64,000 nt of DNA from Pempheris klunzingeri (GCF_042242105.1 NC_092034.1:919144-983143); one strand, 5' to 3'. Positions 1 to 49,139 are shown, numbered from the stretch's first letter. A program made the numbers and translations. Notes: generated from the letters alone by a model not told the origin.

Positions 1-30
1 TGAAGTCACAGCAACGACGTGTGTGTGCAG

Positions 31-102
31 GTGGAGAGTGATCTCAGGACGCTGAGGAGATCCATTCTGCTGCCGGTGGATCAGCCTCAGAAAACCACCT
101 GA
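31..102 (+). CDS. 3'-terminal coding exon of an unidentified gene (partial)
   Basis: A TG-rich tract ending in GCAG at 27-30 looks like a splice acceptor. It is followed by 23 codons and a TGA stop at 100-102, starting VESDLRTLRRSILLP and ending QPQKTT. The open frame, the acceptor, and the poly(A) signals downstream (ATTAAA 175-180, AATAAA 191-196) together indicate the last exon of a plus-strand gene whose body lies left of the window. I do not recognise the family from so few residues. It converges tail to tail on cfi. Confidence 0.55.
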   Translation: MESDLRTLRRSILLPVDQPQKTT

Positions 103-174
103 GTGTTCACTTCATTCTCTTTTGTCATTTTTGTACTTGTTGTTTCTGCTTCTTTCACGGCCGACTGCTTTTCT

Positions 175-196
175 ATTAAAGACACAATGAAATAAA
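175..196 (+). other. Poly(A) signals of the left-edge gene
   Basis: ATTAAA (175-180) and AATAAA (191-196) lie about 75-95 bases after the TGA of the plus-strand terminal exon. Either could direct 3' end formation. The position fits; usage is inferred. Confidence 0.5.
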
Positions 197-239
197 AATC
201 AGTTTTCCAAGATATTATCCTGCGTCGCTGCTTTATCTC

Positions 240-245
240 TTTATT
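240..245 (-). other. Candidate poly(A) signal of cfi
   Basis: TTTATT on the plus strand gives AATAAA on the minus strand, 218 bases past the cfi stop. It is about 45 bases from the plus-strand AATAAA at 191-196, so the two 3' UTRs probably touch or overlap. Usage is inferred. Confidence 0.4.
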
Positions 246-462
246 TGCTGGACAAACGTCAAAAAAATGTATTTTTAACTGATATATATCAAAATGCTGC
301 ACTTGACGTATACATACATGTATAATTAATAAATAAAGATTAGCCTCATGTCACTATTCAGTTTGCCCAGAAACAGGAAAATATATTTTACTGACAAATA
401 ACAGGATATTCGAAGTATTGTGATTTTTTTTTCTTTTTAAATTAAAATGTGTTTTTGTCGTA

Positions 463-10731
<10,269 letters not shown>

Positions 10732-11235
10732 CCTGGTTTCCTCCACAATTTAGCGTCTCTCAGAAATGTTTTCCTCTTCTTCTTTCTGTGCTCAAAACTG
10801 TTGACAAAAGGTCTTACGAGTGAAGACACAGCTGCAGAAACAGAGAGAGAGAGGCTGACAGTCTGATATCTCTTCTGTCCACTGATGATGCCACAATCAA
10901 TCATTAGCTTGTCTTGTCAATCTGGACAAACATACACAAACAAACATGCACACACCTCAGACTCCAGATTGATTATGCTGACTGATGATGTGCTGTCAAA
11001 TAAAGGTCAACAAAGAGCTGGTTGGGGGTAGACGTGCATGCAGGAAACGTAGATTCCAGTAACGACACAAACACAAATATGGTTGTTCAGTGCTGAAGGT
11101 CGTGGTTTGAACCCGATCTGGCCGGCTCTTTTTGTTTCCTTCTGTAGTCCAGAAAAATGATGTGGTTTATTGGAACACTTTGATAGAGTGAAAAACAAAC
11201 ATTAAGGGTATTAGAATTACTGTTTTTTTTCCCCC

Positions 11236-11435
11236 CAATGGAGTCTGGTGGATTTAATGAGAGCTATATAACATCTGATGTTTGACTTGAAGTGTTAAAC
11301 TGACCAGTTGATGGAGGCAGCAGCAGAGCAGCAGCTCCTGTGTCCTGTTCTCTAAAATCCCTGTTTTAGTAAATGTAGTCTGGTGTGTGTGCAGAGAGCG
11401 ATAGAACGGCTGTTTGTGGTTAAACCAAATGCAGA
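11236..11435. mobile_element. Partial copy of the palindromic (foldback) element
   Basis: Begins with AATGGAGTCTGGTGG and includes GATGGAGGCAGCAGCAGAGC, CAGCTCCTGTGTCCTGTTCT and TTTTAGTAAATGTAGTCTGG, then TTTGTGGTTAAACCAAATGC. These phrases recur in the other copies of the family in this window (see 34772-35385). Confidence 0.75.
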
Positions 11436-14400
11436 AACTGGTAATGCCTATGCATGCCGGGACAGACACCCCTGTACAGAACAAATGCATGGATGTACAA
11501 ATAAGTTAATGTTCAACATTGTCTAAATAAAAGAGCGTTTCAAAATCACTGTTTACTTTGAGACAGTCAGACTTTGAGGCTTTGGTGCTGCTCACACAGG
11601 CAACTTAGCATAAAGCATAAATCTGGTGATATTCTTCATGCTTCTTCATCAAACCGCCAATGACTGTATCTGCTAACTAAATAACTGATATACGTTCTTC
11701 TTCTTTGCCATGCAGCTCCATTCAAAACCCAATAAGGCACAATGGCATGTCAGGATTTAAAAAGCATTACAGAGCTGGAGGGAGGGAAGTAATCTTCAAT
11801 TTTCAAGGTTAAAGTTGTTAATTCATGAGATAACGGTAAATTCACGAGATAAAAGTCACAAAGTTACAAGTAAAACTGAGAAAAATGTTTGATGGATGTA
11901 ATAATGGAAGAAAACTACGACTCCCATGATGCTTTTCAGCAAGAAATGTGTGCTGCTAACAGCAAGCAGCAGCTCAAGATTACCCTTTGTAAAACAGCTA
12001 AATTCAGAACATTTTGGATGAAATCAGCAATAATGCCGACAAGTTTTCTCCTTTCCCTTTTTCCTTTAATCTCCATAGCATGTTGTGGTACTCAGAACCA
12101 TCTATGATGCCAAACTTCTGGAAAAGAAACATGCATTGAAAACACAGTCCACAGTAATGTAAAATATATACTATCTGTGTTTAAAAGGCTGAACCATGCA
12201 AAACTACTGGGAAACCAAGCACCTGATTCCAGTAACACAAATCAAAGTCAGGAATTTCATCACACAATTACAAATATATGTTAAAGTTAATGTTCAACAT
12301 TATGTCAAGAGAGCAGAGTTTCCAGACCCCTGTGCTCTTTGCTGCCGAAATGGGTCAGTGATTTGTTGCTTATCATAAACAGGTCGCACAAATCCCAAAC
12401 ATTTGAACACGTAAAACCAACATGGACTGTAAGTAAAACAAAGCTTACATTTTTCTGCTCTGGCAGCCAGAAACCCAGACTGATAAGAGAGACAGAAACA
12501 AAGGATGAACTGGTGTTTAAGCTCAGATGAATTTATTTGGTTCTGAGACTTCATGTTGACTCAAATTCAGACAATAAAATGCTAATGAATCAAAACCAAA
12601 CCTGCCTGGAAACGGTTATTGGTCAAATATGAAATTTTGAGATTTTCATTTAACCTGAAACAAAAATGTTGTTGCTTGAATTGCTTGAATCAAGTTGTTA
12701 CAACCAGTTCTGTAAATAGATGAAGGCATAATTTCAACATTTAATCGCAACGTTAACCAACAACAGAGTTCCCAAAATTGTTGACTCAGAACACTCCTGA
12801 CCGACTGATGAGTCAGAATCATATGTCTCTTTGCAGATGATCAATTCTTATACCAGCGTAAAATGTTCAAGGGCAGATGGGATAGACATAAATATGAATA
12901 CATAAAAACACGTTTTTCATGTGTTTTTACTATTTTAGAAGCCAGTTTGATGTTTGTAGCCTTTTCAAACACTGTTAACTGAGAACAACATATGAAAAGA
13001 TTATCACGTTACGATTATCAGTAATAAAAAAAAATTTTTCTTTGGGAGTAAAGCCTTTATGTTTTGTCCTGAGTGTTTGGAAGGAAAAATAATTCAATAA
13101 TAAAGCTAATTAGACATTCAATAGGGAAATTATGGTTCGTGATTATCATACAAAGGTATTATTAAGGTATCATTATATTAAGTTTTTAGAGAAAATCTTC
13201 GTTATTTGGAAGCAAAAAATACAAATATAGACTATAGGAATAGATTGAGGGGAAATAAGTGCAGCACTTCTCAAAACTTTAAGTCCGCAAATGCCGGATC
13301 GGCCCTTTAAATATGTATAAATCCCACCATGGGAACAACAAGACAAATGACAAGTGATACTGCGTTTGTGCTCATTATGACATGAACACAAGGCCGAAGA
13401 ATTAACAAGTAAAAGCTTAAGTCTGACACACACAGAGACACATAAACATACTAACAGTCGTGAGAAAAGAAAAATGCTGTATCACTCAAAACTGACAATT
13501 TGTAATCTATTTTCTTTTTATTGCACCACGTGGATCATCATCATCATCTGTAACCGTAAAGCCTGTAATATTGGGTCATATCCCTTCCTGCTATACAGTA
13601 ACGTCTCATATTAGAAAAAAAGAGATCAAACATAATGAAGAATAACATGCCATGCAAATCCTATAGAAAACACTATTAAGTATTACAGTTTTGCACAGAG
13701 AGACACACAGAGGCACTGACATGAAACACATGGACCAAAGCCTTCTATGAAGAAAGGTTGTGACAATGAAAGGTGGCATCCAATTGGCTCTTTATAATAA
13801 TTAACGTAATAAAAACTTTGATGTGGATCAGTCACATCGAGCTGAAAGGCCATTTAACAACACGCACAGATCGTCTATCAGACTATCTGGATAAAAAAAA
13901 TGACCCATTCGCTGCAGAATAAAACAGATCTTTAACACATTTCTTGAGGTATGAATCTCGTCTGGATTCAAACTATGTGAACATTATTCTATCTTCAGTG
14001 ATGTTACACTTTCAGACACAATCACAGTTTATATTATATATATTTCACAATAGAAAAGTGAGGATTTCCTGCTGCCATCTTTTAGTGGATTTCTACAAAA
14101 TGGGTTAAATGTTTTTACTGTTCAGGGAGCAGAATATGTTTTATGCCGATTGGACCAAAGAGTCCAGTCTGAGGATTTTGAAAATACTTTCAAAACTGTG
14201 ATTATTTAATATTAATATTATTTCTGAGAGATTTTAAAAAGATTTGTCTATTAGGTCTGTGATTTGAACTTAAAGCTAATACATGAGAGCATTATGCACA
14301 CATGAGCGTACACTGAGGTGAGTGATTGTTAGCATTGAGGAATATCTTATGCTAGTTGGCATAATACAGGCAACATGCTAACACTGCGCCGCTAAAACAC

Positions 14401-15899
14401 CACGCTCTGTTAAATATCAATAACAAGTACCTGCAATTATTACATGGCTTTGGTGAATTCTTGATTCTAATTGGTCAATTACAGCATTACAGAGTTATTT
14501 CTGCATAACAGACCACTGCTATGGATGCAGTTCTGATAGTGGAACCAAAACAATTATTTTTAAATCAATAAAATCTCTTTTAAGTCAGTATTTTCAGTAC
14601 GAAGCCGTAAGATAAACAGGATAATAAAACGAGTGGTGGTCCAATAATGACCGGCTCGCTGTACATTATCAGGCAAACTGATTCCTTTCACTACATTTTG
14701 ATAAATTATCTATAATAATCACTGGGCTAAACTTTATATTAGCAACATTAGCCAAACAGCGGGCAGTTTCCTAGCGTTAGCATTAGCTCAGCCATCTTTT
14801 GTTAGCACAGGCCACCATACGGACTTCATTTGTTGCCACAACTCTCTTAGATAGAGGGCTCTGGTGTTTTATTATTAGTATTATTATTATTTAAGTAAGA
14901 TTTTTATTCCAACAAGCTCCTGAATGTGAGTGAGTTTACTGCACTTGGCGTATTAAATTGCTGGGAAGTAAAGTTTCATATCACACAAACACGTGAAGAA
15001 AATTACACCCAAACACTCAAATAGGCACAAAATATACACACACAACAAAAGGACACACATCATTTGGTCTTTAGGTTGATACATTCGTTATAGGGAGAAG
15101 GCTAATTTTTACCACGGTTGCATCTATTCAAGTAGGACAAAACTCCAGGTTCACTGGAGTCCACTGGAAACGTGCGTCCTTCACAACGACATTAATAAAT
15201 GGAAGCAAAGATGCAACTAAGTCGACCCTGCTGCTGTTTCTGGAACTACCAGAACTCCTGTTTTATCATATGTGTCAGCTAATGTGCCTTTTTAGTAAAT
15301 ATTCACGGTGTTAATATATCATATACATAACAGTAACAGTATCAAACTACTTGAAGCCAAATGTTTAATATTCACGGCGTTGATTGGAGATTATAGATTG
15401 TGCTTTTTTTTTAATTTATTTATCAGAACATAAATAGATGCTAAACTAACTTCATGTATGTTGTTCTACATAACTTAATATATATATATTTGAATAAAAC
15501 TTTATATAATAATAAAAAAAACAGGCCATCTGCCGTCACTTATCAGTTTATAGCCACAGACCAACTGTCTACGACAATTAGAGGCTCAAAACCAAACGAC
15601 GAGTACTGAGACGAACCTAAAGCCTTCAGTCTTTTCAGCATTTTGTCAGCAGATGGATGAGGAAACATTGAGCAAAAGTAGTTTTAGTCTTGCAGACGTT
15701 CCTCAGAGGCAGAGCTACTCCGTATGTTTCTTTTAGCCAGTAAGGAATGACATTAGTTTGGCCAAGTCAGTTTACCTGCAGCTCATTGTGAAACAGGCTG
15801 CAAACATGTTACTGTCCACTTGGTTGCAAACCTGAAACATCATCTGACATATGATCACTTTATAAAATACATGTGAAGAGACAGCGTGATCTTCCCAGT

Positions 15900-16130
15900 G
15901 GACTCGTGTTTGTGTCTCTGTTTTTGGTCTCCACCACCCACTGAGAGAAATATCTGCTCCTTAAGCTGCTAACTGCTAAAGAGCCTAAAGGCCTGAACGT
16001 GACAGCATTCAAAACAGCTTCAATCTTTTCATTTCAGCAGATTCACTCATGGGCGACGTAACCGCTCCCCAAAGTGAAACCAAAACATCGCCCCCTGGTG
16101 GCCGACTGCAGTATCGGTCATAAACCCTCC
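15900..16130. repeat. Dispersed repeat fragments
   Basis: TTTTTGGTCTCCACCACCCA with GAGAGAAATATCTGCTCC at 15918-15962 recurs in diverged form at 38372-38440 inside psip1. ACATCGCCCCCTGGTGGCC at 16084-16102 is a phrase I recall from a common teleost repeat. No coding potential. Confidence 0.45.
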
Positions 16131-17770
16131 ATGTTAGTGGATGGGCTCATTTTTCCCACAGATGGTTTCTGTCATTCTAGGTAGTTGTTATTGCGGTGAT
16201 GTTTGTTCAGGTGTTTATGTTATGTGGGCGACTGTGCAGACCCTGACTCCACATGACGCCACCAACACAAGATGGCGGCGGCCGTGTCCGTGATATTTTT
16301 GTACAGTGGCAGGAAGTGGAGACACGTTGTCCACTTATATGCACAATCAGAGGTTTAGTTCAGTTCCCAAACTAAAAAACTGCCACCTACATGCAACTTG
16401 TGCACTGACAGCTTAATGGCAGATTGGTGTATTATTATGCTAATAGCAGCCACTGCAGCCTGCAGGCGTCTGCTCAGATAAATTCTTTCTAACTCAATCC
16501 GTCGTGACGCACAGCTCCCTCTGGAGACACTGCAGGCATTTAAGTTACAATCTGAAGTTGAAAAACTCGACTCTGTGGAAGCTGGACAGCCCCGGAAAGA
16601 GATAATTACTGCATGAAAAGCTGCTCTGCCTCCGAGAAATAAAAAGACCTGAAACTACAGATGAAAGTACAGACCGTTAAACATGGACACACACTGACTG
16701 ACAGCACAAATCATCTTATATTGCTGCTAAATGTGTGCGTTTACAGCCGGTGTGTGTGTGTGTGTGTGTGTTTGTCTGTATTTTCAATGTGCATATTGCC
16801 CAGTATGAGCAAGCTTGGAGTGTGTGTGAGTGTACTGAGTGTGTGTCGGTGTACATAAGCCACGGTTGGTGAGAAGGCTGTGATTGCGTGTGCACATGTG
16901 GCATGATGCATTATTAGGAAATCAAAAAGGCAAAGTAAAGTAAATATAGAGCATATATATATATATATATACACACCATGTGTTCCCACACACACCTCTC
17001 CCAGTTTTACCAGCACACCTTTAAACATCTGTCAGCCTGAAATGTGTCAGTATTTATGATTCTGCCCTAAAATATACAGTTTCTCAGAGCAAAGAGTCCT
17101 AACTGTGATACAAAATCATAATCTCCTTTAGTTTAAGGCCATGATTTGTTTGGTAATAACAGAAGTCAGTTTTCTAACAGTAAAGTTTTAAAGGGCCCGT
17201 TCAGACAGAGAGCTGCAGGTCAACAGAAGATGGCGAACAAGAGGAGAAAAGAGATTAGAAGAGATAAAACTTGTTGTGAGCGCTGATGGTTTCCCCAGGT
17301 TCCCCCCTCTGAGCTGCACCTTTTCCAGAGTTTAAACCTTTTCTTTTGTGTGCTTTCATATGTTAAAGTGCAGCTGTGTGGCAGCTCTCTGGACCGAAGA
17401 GCCCTCGTGTGTTATTGTCTCCTTACTGACAATAAGACAGGCATCGTTAACTAGAGGTGTTGTGATTAACTTGACATTTGGCATTGAACGCTGGCTCTGC
17501 AGCCGCCACTAGAAGTTCAGTCTCAGCTGGCAGACACTGGAAGGAGCCTGTTTGAGCAGAGGTGCAAATTTAAATAATCTCATCGGTCCAACAATTTAAG
17601 AAATAAATAAGGAAAATACAGTAAAATACAAAGTTGCTAGCAATGGAGAGGAAAAGAGTCCTGGTGGAGCTGAAAGCTCCGACACTTCAGGTTCTTCACT
17701 AAGGAGCGCTTCATTCGCTTCAGCTGAGGGAAATCCCCAGATTCATGTTTCCTACACATCTGTTTGAGTA

Positions 17771-34252
<16,482 letters not shown>

Positions 34253-34658
34253 GTCTGTGCCCTGTGGCTGTCCTCCCTCAGGTCCGCTGGGCTCCTCTGC
34301 TGCTGCTGCTCTGGTGCTATCAGGAGAACCACGATCCCATTTCTGTCACACACACACACACACACACACACGGACGGTGTCCTGCACGGGGGGGCCTCGC
34401 TGCTGGTGTGTTTAGGTGTTTTTATTTCCTCTTCCTGGTTCCCTGCTGACTGACTGGTGTCGGTCCCGGTTATTTCCCGGGACGGTCCTCGGTAGCCTGC
34501 GGTCCCGGCTCGTCCTTCCCTCGGTGCAGCACGTAGATCCTCCTTCTCTCCTCTTCCGTGAAGAGATACGGAAAAAAAAAAAAACTGGCTGGTGAAAACA
34601 CACCTCCGGTCCTCCGTTAGCTCCGCCCACCGGAGGGAGAGAGGGGGGGTGGGTCTGT

Positions 34659-34726
34659 CCAATCAGGCTGCAGCATGCTTACCTGATCAATAGAGCCAAT
34701 CAGGCTGCAGCACCTGATCAATACAA
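34659..34726. repeat. Tandem duplication carrying two CCAAT boxes
   Basis: CCAATCAGGCTGCAGCA occurs at 34659 and again at 34697, each followed by an ACCTGATCAAT phrase, giving a duplicated block of about 38 bases at the upstream edge of the ttc39b promoter. CCAAT boxes work in either orientation, so these could be NF-Y sites; this is inference. Confidence 0.6.
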
Positions 34727-34771
34727 CTATACTATGAAACCTGTTTTATCAATTTACATTCAAATTTGGAC

Positions 34772-35385
34772 TTAAAGGAGAATTCCACTGTTTTTTTTAA
34801 ACACATCTGTCCACATCCTGGTGTGTTAGTGACTAGTACTAAAGGTGTTGGAAGTGGTCCAGTAGATCACAATAGGTCCACTAAAAGAGCTTGTTTGATC
34901 CACTGACAGGCTCAGAGTGTTATTCTAAGTGTGTGACAGCATCATGGAAAGGATCCCTACAGAGAGAGACCTGGAAGATCCTTTTGGTTTAACCACAAAC
35001 AGCACACACACCAGACTACATTCACTAAAACAGGGATTTTAGAGAACAGGACACAGGAGCTGCTGCTCTGCTGCTGCCTCCATCAGTCAGTGTGTTTGTG
35101 TTACTGTGTGAGTTCACTGTTTCAAAGAGTTTAAGATCCAACAGAATATTTTAGAATGTAACTCACAATAACACAAACACACTCACTGATGGCGGCAGCA
35201 GCAGACCAGCAGCTCCTGTTAAAAAAAAGGTTTTCTGAATGGAGTCTGGTGTCTTTGAAGAGAGATACAGCCCTGCTGGCTGAGGTGATCTACTGGACCA
35301 GTTCCAATTCTTTTACTACCTACCAGTCACTCAGACACCAGGATGAGGACAGAGAGGACCAAGAGTTAAACAATAACAGTATTTA
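34772..35385. mobile_element. Near-complete copy of the palindromic (foldback) element
   Basis: Best full copy. The left end CTTAAAGGAGAATTCCACTG leads into GTCCACATCCTGGTG, GGTCCAGTAGATCAC, GACAGCATCATGGAAAGGAT, TTTTGGTTTAACCACAAACA, CACCAGACTACATTC and GGAGCTGCTGCTCTGCTGCT. The second half inverts several of these: GATGGCGGCAGCAGCAGACC, GAATGGAGTCTGGTG, GATCTACTGGACCAGTTCCA and CACCAGGATGAGGACAGAGA. An RNA or single strand of it would fold into a long hairpin. It has no transposase frame. The TTAAAGG ends resemble DNA transposons with TTAA target sites, but the superfamily is not established. Confidence 0.8.
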
Positions 35386-35879
35386 TGACATTATTACACA
35401 ATTAAAATAAGTGCGTCACACTGTAAACATTCTGTATCTGCTGGTTTGGAAATAAACAACTTGAGACGTCACATCAGGTTTGTAAAATTTTAAAACTTCT
35501 GTAAGTGAAAATTACATATTTACATAAAGTGAGAAACATCCAACTAGAAAACAACTGCACACAGGTGAAAACACATCACAACAGAATAAAACATCTGACT
35601 GTACAAAGTTTATAAAAAGGTTTACTGCTCCCCACGCCTGAAACATCAGTGTCAGTGTTTAGCGAGGCCATTTAATGCTTTAATCTGGGGTTCACAGCTG
35701 TTTTAACATCAAATAAAATATAAAAGAAGCACTTTACAAAGAAAACCACATTTCCCATCAGCCCCATCACATCCTGCTGAACAGCATAAACACGTTAGAG
35801 GTTTTTAACTTTAATTACACTCGTGTTTCTGCTGATTTTGAACTCATTTGATGATGTGAAAACAACACAGAACACCTTT

Positions 35880-36390
35880 AAGAGGTAACTATGGTGTTTA
35901 TACACCTGGGACCTCTTTTTTTTTAAAATATATTGGGTTTGAAATGTGTTGGAATTGGTCCAGTAGATTGCAGCTACATACTCAACAGCCAATAGCTGTA
36001 ATGCAATCCTTCTGTATTATACCACTCGTTTCAAAATCACCAGACTCCATTCAAAAGAACAGTAATTTTAGGTCGAAGGTCACAGGAGCTGCTGGTTTAC
36101 TGCTGCCTCAACCTCTTAGTTTCTCTGTGTCATTGTGTTACACAAATATTGTGCTGGATACAAACTAATCCTTTAAAATTCCTTAAGTCACAAAATAACT
36201 GACCATAACAGACCAGCCACTACGGAGCTCTGCAGGGTAAAATTACTATTTTTCTCAATGGAGTCTGGTGGCTGTGAAGAGAGCAGTATAACTGTGATGT
36301 ACTGGACCCATTCCAAAACTCTGTGTACCTACCAGAACATGTAAAAATAGGCCCTAGCTTTAAAAACACCAGACTTGTCCTTTACACCAG
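35880..36390. mobile_element. Diverged copy of the palindromic (foldback) element
   Basis: GGAATTGGTCCAGTAGATTG, CACCAGACTCCATTC, GTCACAGGAGCTGCTGG, then the mirrored AATGGAGTCTGGTGGCTGTG, GTACTGGACCCATTCCAAAA and a terminal AAAACACCAGACTTGTCC. The rest of 35386-36740 is AT-rich with no gene seen. Confidence 0.7.
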
Positions 36391-36748
36391 GTTCTACACA
36401 GCCCTGCGAGGCCCAGACGTCCCCACAAGTACTATTAGTGAAACATTTCAAAAGATAAAATAATAACTCCAGCACAGTGAACACTCTTCTCATGACAGAT
36501 CAGTCAGCAGAGGTAGGCTGAGGTTATGCTGACGGTACAGTTCGTTTACAAAAACTAGAAAAAAACAAACTTCTAAACATCTAATATGTCATCCAACACA
36601 CTGTACCTGCTCAGGTGTGACAGTCCTCCTAAACTCTGTTAGATCCAAACAGGAAGTAAATACTCGCAACAGGTAAAACTCTGTGATGAGGTAAATGTGG
36701 TTTTGGAAGTGGGGGGGGGGGGCAGTTTAAGTCCGAACCCCCCTCAGG

Positions 36749-46487
<9,739 letters not shown>

Positions 46488-46562
46488 TCAGATCTCGACA
46501 ACAGAGGGAACCGAACACAGCTGAACGATAAAGAGACGACAGTGAGACTTTCGATAGATAAC

Positions 46563-47035
46563 TATCTGTCCACATCCTGGTGTCTGAATGACTGGTAGGT
46601 ATTAAAAGTGTTGGAACTGGTCCAGTAGATCACCTCAGCCAGCAGCCACCAACCACAAACAGCCGTTATATCGCTCTCTGCACACACACCAGACTACATT
46701 CGCAAAAACAGGAATTTTAGCTCACAGGACACAGGAGCTGCTGCTCTGCTGCTGCCTTAAAAAGTAAGTTTGTTTGTGTTGTTGTGTGTTATACTAATAC
46801 TAGTTGGATCCAAACTAACCCTTTAACACAGAATAACACAAAAACACTGACTGATGGAGGCAGCAGCAGAGCAGCAGCTCCTGTGTCCTGTTCTCTAAAA
46901 TCCCTGTTTTAGTGAATGTAGTCTGGTGTGTGTGCTGTTTGTGGTTAAACCAAAAGGATCTTCCAGGTCTCTCTCTGTAGGGATCCTTTCCATGATGCTG
47001 TCACACACTTAGAATAACACTCTGAGCCATCGGTC
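46563..47035. mobile_element. Copy of the palindromic element in the psip1 5' intron
   Basis: TGTCCACATCCTGGTGTCTG, GGAACTGGTCCAGTAGATCA, CACCAGACTACATTCGC and GCTGCTGCTCTGCTGCTGCC, mirrored by GATGGAGGCAGCAGCAGAGC, TTTTAGTGAATGTAGTCTGG and CCTTTCCATGATGCTGTCAC. It lies between the first coding exon and the presumed non-coding first exon of psip1, about 200 bases from the latter. Confidence 0.8.
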
Positions 47036-47254
47036 CCTACAGCTGACACATCCTGTGAGCGGTGTGTCCTCCGTGTTAAGTGAAAACAGTCGGTTTCGCT
47101 TCCTGCAGCGTGTTCATTCACTGTTTACAAATACAGGCTAGCAGCTAGCAGCTAGCTCTGAAGCTAACCCGGCTAACAGCAGGATTCACGACCGAACCCC
47201 TGCGCTGGTTTAATCCGCTCTGACATCTAACGGGACGGTAATACGCGTACTTAC

Positions 47255-47440
47255 TGAAAAAAGAACGACAATCCTCCGGTGACGTCGGTAAACACAAGTC
47301 GCGGCTTCGTGGCTACATCAGGAGGCTTCTTGTTACCGGGCTACGCTCTCCTACTCGTCGCCATGTTGACGGGGAAACTCGTGTCACGTGACCTTCATCG
47401 GTTTCCCGCCTGTAGTTGGACTGAGCCAATGGGGCGACTG
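47255..47440 (-). promoter_or_regulatory. psip1: Probable psip1 non-coding exon 1 and promoter
   Basis: On the minus strand a good donor (CA/GTAAGTAC) sits at 47254, with CpG-rich sequence above it. A palindromic E-box, GTCACGTGAC, lies at 47383-47392, the type bound by USF or MiT/TFE factors, and a CCAAT box lies at 47427-47431 (GAGCCAATGGGG). There is no TATA box. Above 47460 the DNA becomes very AT-rich, so the promoter is compact. Use of these sites is inferred. Confidence 0.55.
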
Positions 47441-49139
47441 GACTGTACCATCTCAGCAAAAATTATTTATGTGCTTATTTACTTGTTCATATTTTAAACT
47501 TTTAATTTTATATCTATTTGTTGCATTACTATATTTTTCTCTATATTTCAAAATCTTTTTTATAAATATTTAATTTTTCATTTATCATTTCATCCCTTTA
47601 TTTTTTCCTTGTATAGAAATAAATGTATTAATAAAAAAAAACAAAATTATAATAATATATTAAAATAACACAAATATATAAATATGAATGATAATTAAAC
47701 GTTTTAAACTTTATGGAAATATCTACATAAATAATGTGAAAATATATGAAAATGCTTATAATTTTTCTCATATATTTAATTTCTATTTTGATTTAGACTT
47801 TTATTTATTCATTATTTTAATTTATCTTTATATTTCCACATTGATTTTTTATATTTCTTGTTCAAGAGATTTATTCTTTTTTATGTACTGATATGACTCC
47901 ACACAAATAATAAATCATTTCTAATACTTGAGGCATGATAAAATGTTTATTTATATTTATTTTTTTACTATCCTACCATTAGGATAGGTATGATAGAAGT
48001 CAATGGCTGCCTAGAAAGCAGAAACTTGAAGTATAAGCCTTTTGTGAAGTGGAACAAACGGACTAAAACATGTAAAAACACTGCTGAATTCCTTTATAAC
48101 ATTTTAATAGCTATGACGTGTAGAAGGAAGTCAAACACCTTAAAAAACAAACAAATATTTAAGTGTTTTATTTTATTCGTCCACAAATATAAACCTGTAA
48201 ACCAGAGGATAAACGACTCGTTTCACCATCAGAGTTTGATCCATTCAGTCCGAAAACATTTGGAAAGTCTAGAAGAGCCACAAGATTAAATCATTTTATC
48301 CCCATTCAAGTTAGCGGAGGGTGAACAGGAAGTTAGCACAGGGCTAACAGGAAGTTAGCACAATGTAGAAAATCCTGGTACTTTTTTGGCTTCATGCGCC
48401 ACAGAGCAGCTTTCAGAGGAATGAACGGAGCCTCCAGCGCCAAGTCCAACATCGTCGTCATACTGGAGTGACTGAGACTGACCCGTAAATACATAGAAGT
48501 AAATGGGGGAGCTGTGTTTTTGCACGTTAAAATCACTTTAACGTTAACATTTCTCAATCAAACTTAATGAGTCGTTTTTACATTAAAGGTTTTACAATAA
48601 AAAAAAGCTCTTTTTTTATTCCAACTAGATCAGAAACTCTTGAATATATAAGTCTGTGGCTACCAAAACAATATTTTATTTATTTTTAAAAAACAGACAA
48701 AAACAATTTCTTCTCTTAACAAAAAAAAGTCTCAACCCAAGAATCCGCAGAAAAACTTTGCAGAATAAAAAATCCACAAAATACAAACTTTTAATGTAAA
48801 TCAGGTTCAAACTGACCAAATAACACATAAGAAGAATGTGTAAATAAAATCAAGTCTTTAAGGCTCCATTTTGGACACATTTGGTGACCACGCAGTTATT
48901 ATCTCCCATTATTTTAGTGTCTAATCATTTGGTCTTATATATTTGGAGTCTTCTGGGTTGTTCACTGTTCTTTCCACCACGTTTGAGGAGATAAAAGTCG
49001 TCCTCACCTTCCCGTTGGTGAACAAAGCACCGAGAGCGGCGGTTTGGTTCATCCGACGCTCCGGACGCTGTGACCAAACCGCCCAAAGGCATCGCAAAGA
49101 CACATTTCAACCACGAAACCAAAGTACAACTGCTTTTAT
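47441..49139. other. Gene-free interval between psip1 and wdr55
   Basis: 47460-47960 is extremely AT-rich with short A/T runs. 48000-48560 is less biased, with a tandem-like pair AGGAAGTTAGCACA at 48330-48364. 48600-48900 is AT-rich again. No splice-supported exon, RNA gene or conserved motif is seen. The 3' UTR of wdr55 must lie in the right part. Confidence 0.55.

Larger units (their letters stand above)
10732..17770. other. Gene-free interval between cfi and ttc39b
   Basis: About 7 kb containing the cfi 5' flank and the ttc39b 3' flank. It is AT-rich with scattered short open frames that show no splice context, domain or family resemblance. Contents seen: one foldback-element copy (11236-11435), dispersed repeats near 15900-16130, TG/CA microsatellites at 16751-16771, and a TA tract at 16955-16970. 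I see no RNA gene and no conserved exon. The cfi promoter must lie just above 10731, but I see no clear TATA box or known motif there. Confidence 0.6.

Noticed and set aside
11080-11125. tRNA-like B-box phrase (GGTTTGAACCCGATC)
   Set aside because: No matching A box or cloverleaf arms at the right distance; more likely part of a SINE-type remnant or chance.
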